From the NCBI RefSeq assembly GCF_031177825.1, contig NZ_JAPSKE010000004.1, positions 186,001 through 250,000 on the forward strand: a stretch of DNA of 64,000 bases, given 5' to 3'. The first letter of the stretch is position 1, and each line of letters starts with the position of its first letter. The DNA is from Paenibacillus sp. Lineage in GTDB: Bacteria; Bacillota; Bacilli; Paenibacillales; YIM-B00363. A program made the translations under genes and the position numbers. Shown one piece after another: positions 62,787 through 64,000 of this stretch. Below the pieces are notes generated by a model. It was not told where the DNA came from, did not search any database, and worked only from the letters and a program-made list of their open reading frames with translations.

Positions 62787-63162
62787 TATGTCGGTAGAAA
62801 TTTTCTATAATTGCCTCATATAGGGAAAATGTACCCTTATGGTCGAAAAACAAGGTTCTAATGGGCATTTTTTTGGAGGGGTACATGGAGAAGATCTGCC
62901 ATTGACTTATGGAGGAGTCTTGTTTCTTTATTTTGGACGTACTTATGTTTTGTTAATAATACATCATATTCAATATAAAGTTATTAATGATATGAAAGAT
63001 TTGAAGAGCTTGTGGTGGATTTCTATAGGATTTCGGGGACTTATTTGGAGGTTTGCATCAAGGAAGTTGTCGTTTACCTGGCAGAAGAGTCCAACTCGCC
63101 TTCGCCCCAACGTCTGGTTTGAATATAAAAGCTTGCCGGACTCATTCATTAGGGTGTTCAAA
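62787..63162. other. AT-rich intergenic region, no gene supported
   Basis: 376 bp between the mannosidase promoter and the end of the LacI-type gene. Open frames exist on both strands but have no ribosome-binding site or family resemblance. No clear terminator for the LacI gene was found. Confidence 0.6.
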
Positions 63163-64000
63163 TCATGAAGCGGAGGAAACCCTTTTTCCCGTCGTCTCGC
63201 CAATGACCAATTCCGGCTCCACTAGCGTTTTAATGTATTTTCCATGTTCACCGTCAACACCGTTAATGACCTCATGCAGCGTATAGGCCGCACGGTAGCC
63301 CATGTCCCGTTCAAACTGTTTCACATGAGTGAAGGTGCTGTATCCCTCGATAATCGAAGTCGGATCGTCAAAACTGATAATGGAGATGTCCTGAGGCACC
63401 TTCAATCCGGCCTGACGCGCAATCTGGAGGATTTTCACTCCAAGACTTCCATTCAGTGTGATGTAAGCCGTTGCCATTCGATTATGGATGTAGCGGTACA
63501 GCGGATGCGTTTCAACCTGGTCTAGATTCCCTAATTCAAAACCGGTTACGATGTGGGCAGGGTTAATCAGCGATCCTTTTTCCTTTAGGGCATTCATATA
63601 ACCATCGATCCGCTCTTGAACGGTAACGGTTTGTATGGGCGAATCGGAGCATATGGCGATCTCGCGATGCCCCAGCTCCCACAGGTAATTTACAGCTAGA
63701 TCGACCCCGAACCTGCCGTCTGAAGCTATATAATGAGTTTCCACCCCCGGAAGGTAGCGGTCGATGAGCACGAACGGAAATCCAGCGAATTTCATGCTTA
63801 AAATTTCCTCGTTAAACAATTCCTCGTCAACCGGGAAAATCAATAATCCTTCCACTCCGATGTTCCTGCATGTTTTGATAGCTTCTTTCTCTTTATCGAT
63901 GTCGCCTTCGGAGAAATAGATCACGCATCGGTACCCGTTCTCGTTTAACGCTTGCTGAATACCTTGCACAAGTCGGATGGTAAAATAGTCGTAAATGCTG
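63163..64000 (-). CDS. LacI/GalR-type transcriptional regulator, 5' end outside window
   Basis: About 279 residues are visible, cut at the window edge. They form the periplasmic-binding-like effector domain of LacI-family regulators: LIFPVDEELFNEEILSMKFA, FVLIDRYLPGVETHYIASD, LWELGHREIAICSDS, DISIISFDDPTSI and PELVIGETT. The DNA-binding N-terminus lies beyond 64000; a GntR-type head, as in AraR, is equally possible. It is upstream of the mannosidase operon on the same strand and is the best candidate for its regulator. Confidence 0.88.
   Translation of the reverse strand, partial: SIYDYFTIRLVQGIQQALNENGYRCVIYFSEGDIDKEKEAIKTCRNIGVEGLLIFPVDEELFNEEILSMKFAGFPFVLIDRYLPGVETHYIASDGRFGVDLAVNYLWELGHREIAICSDSPIQTVTVQERIDGYMNALKEKGSLINPAHIVTGFELGNLDQVETHPLYRYIHNRMATAYITLNGSLGVKILQIARQAGLKVPQDISIISFDDPTSIIEGYSTFTHVKQFERDMGYRAAYTLHEVINGVDGEHGKYIKTLVEPELVIGETTGKRVSSAS

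Noticed and set aside
62839..63168. 109-codon plus-strand ORF and an overlapping 77-codon minus-strand ORF
   Set aside because: AT-rich, no ribosome-binding site, no family resemblance, mutually overlapping.
1..64000. CRISPR arrays, tRNA/rRNA genes, insertion sequences or prophage
   Set aside because: No repeat-spacer pattern, RNA-gene signature, transposase or integrase was seen by eye on either strand; the remnants at 1-6 kb lack flanking inverted repeats.

Overview
The window is GC-rich, with Gram-positive Shine-Dalgarno sequences, lipobox sugar-binding lipoproteins, YesM/YesN-type two-component regulators and many Gfo/Idh/MocA dehydrogenases. This points to a Paenibacillaceae genome (Paenibacillus/Cohnella-like). 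The assignment rests on gene style, not on a marker gene. No rRNA, tRNA, CRISPR array or intact insertion sequence was seen.

Layout. 1-6.4 kb is a worn region: a YdcF-family gene with its middle deleted, a DUF2935 gene, an EamA exporter behind a purine riboswitch, an AraC tail joined head-to-head with a headless pyruvate kinase, a YdjM-like membrane hydrolase, and an amidohydrolase tail abutting an alpha/beta hydrolase. 6.4-17 kb (minus) holds a sugar importer (LplB/LplC-like permeases plus lipoprotein), an orphan 150-aa protein, a DUF4091 protein, an ACT-MFS fusion, and a DUF5107-TPR protein whose ribosome-binding site is a run of 13 G. 17-32 kb (minus) is a long catabolic region: YesN/YesM pair, Gfo/Idh enzyme, RpiR regulator, MalF/MalG-type importer, three more Gfo/Idh enzymes, two TIM-barrel isomerases and NagA. 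This set fits oxidative handling of an amino-sugar or keto-glycoside. 32-34 kb has an HD/MBL hydrolase pair and scraps of lost genes.

34-40 kb is a divergent pair of units: arylsulfatase plus importer on the minus strand and a TauD-family dioxygenase on the plus strand. Each has a leader terminator, and a TAAACCGAY motif recurs between them, which suggests a sulfur-scavenging locus. 40-43 kb encodes two MutS-like proteins, one without its Walker A motif. 43.6-47.1 kb is an ECF sigma / anti-sigma / ABC-exporter operon whose ATPase gene is frameshifted. 47-50.7 kb has an SDR, a second YdjM-like protein and an RCC1-repeat secreted protein.

50.7-62.8 kb is a single 12-kb minus-strand unit with a clear promoter, a cre-like box and a terminator. 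It encodes GH38 alpha-mannosidase, an importer, an unclassified 753-aa glycosidase-like protein, a PhyH-type Fe/2-oxoglutarate oxygenase and two Gfo/Idh enzymes; a LacI-type regulator lies upstream, cut by the window edge. None of the four importers has its own ATPase, so a shared MsmX-type ATPase encoded elsewhere is likely.
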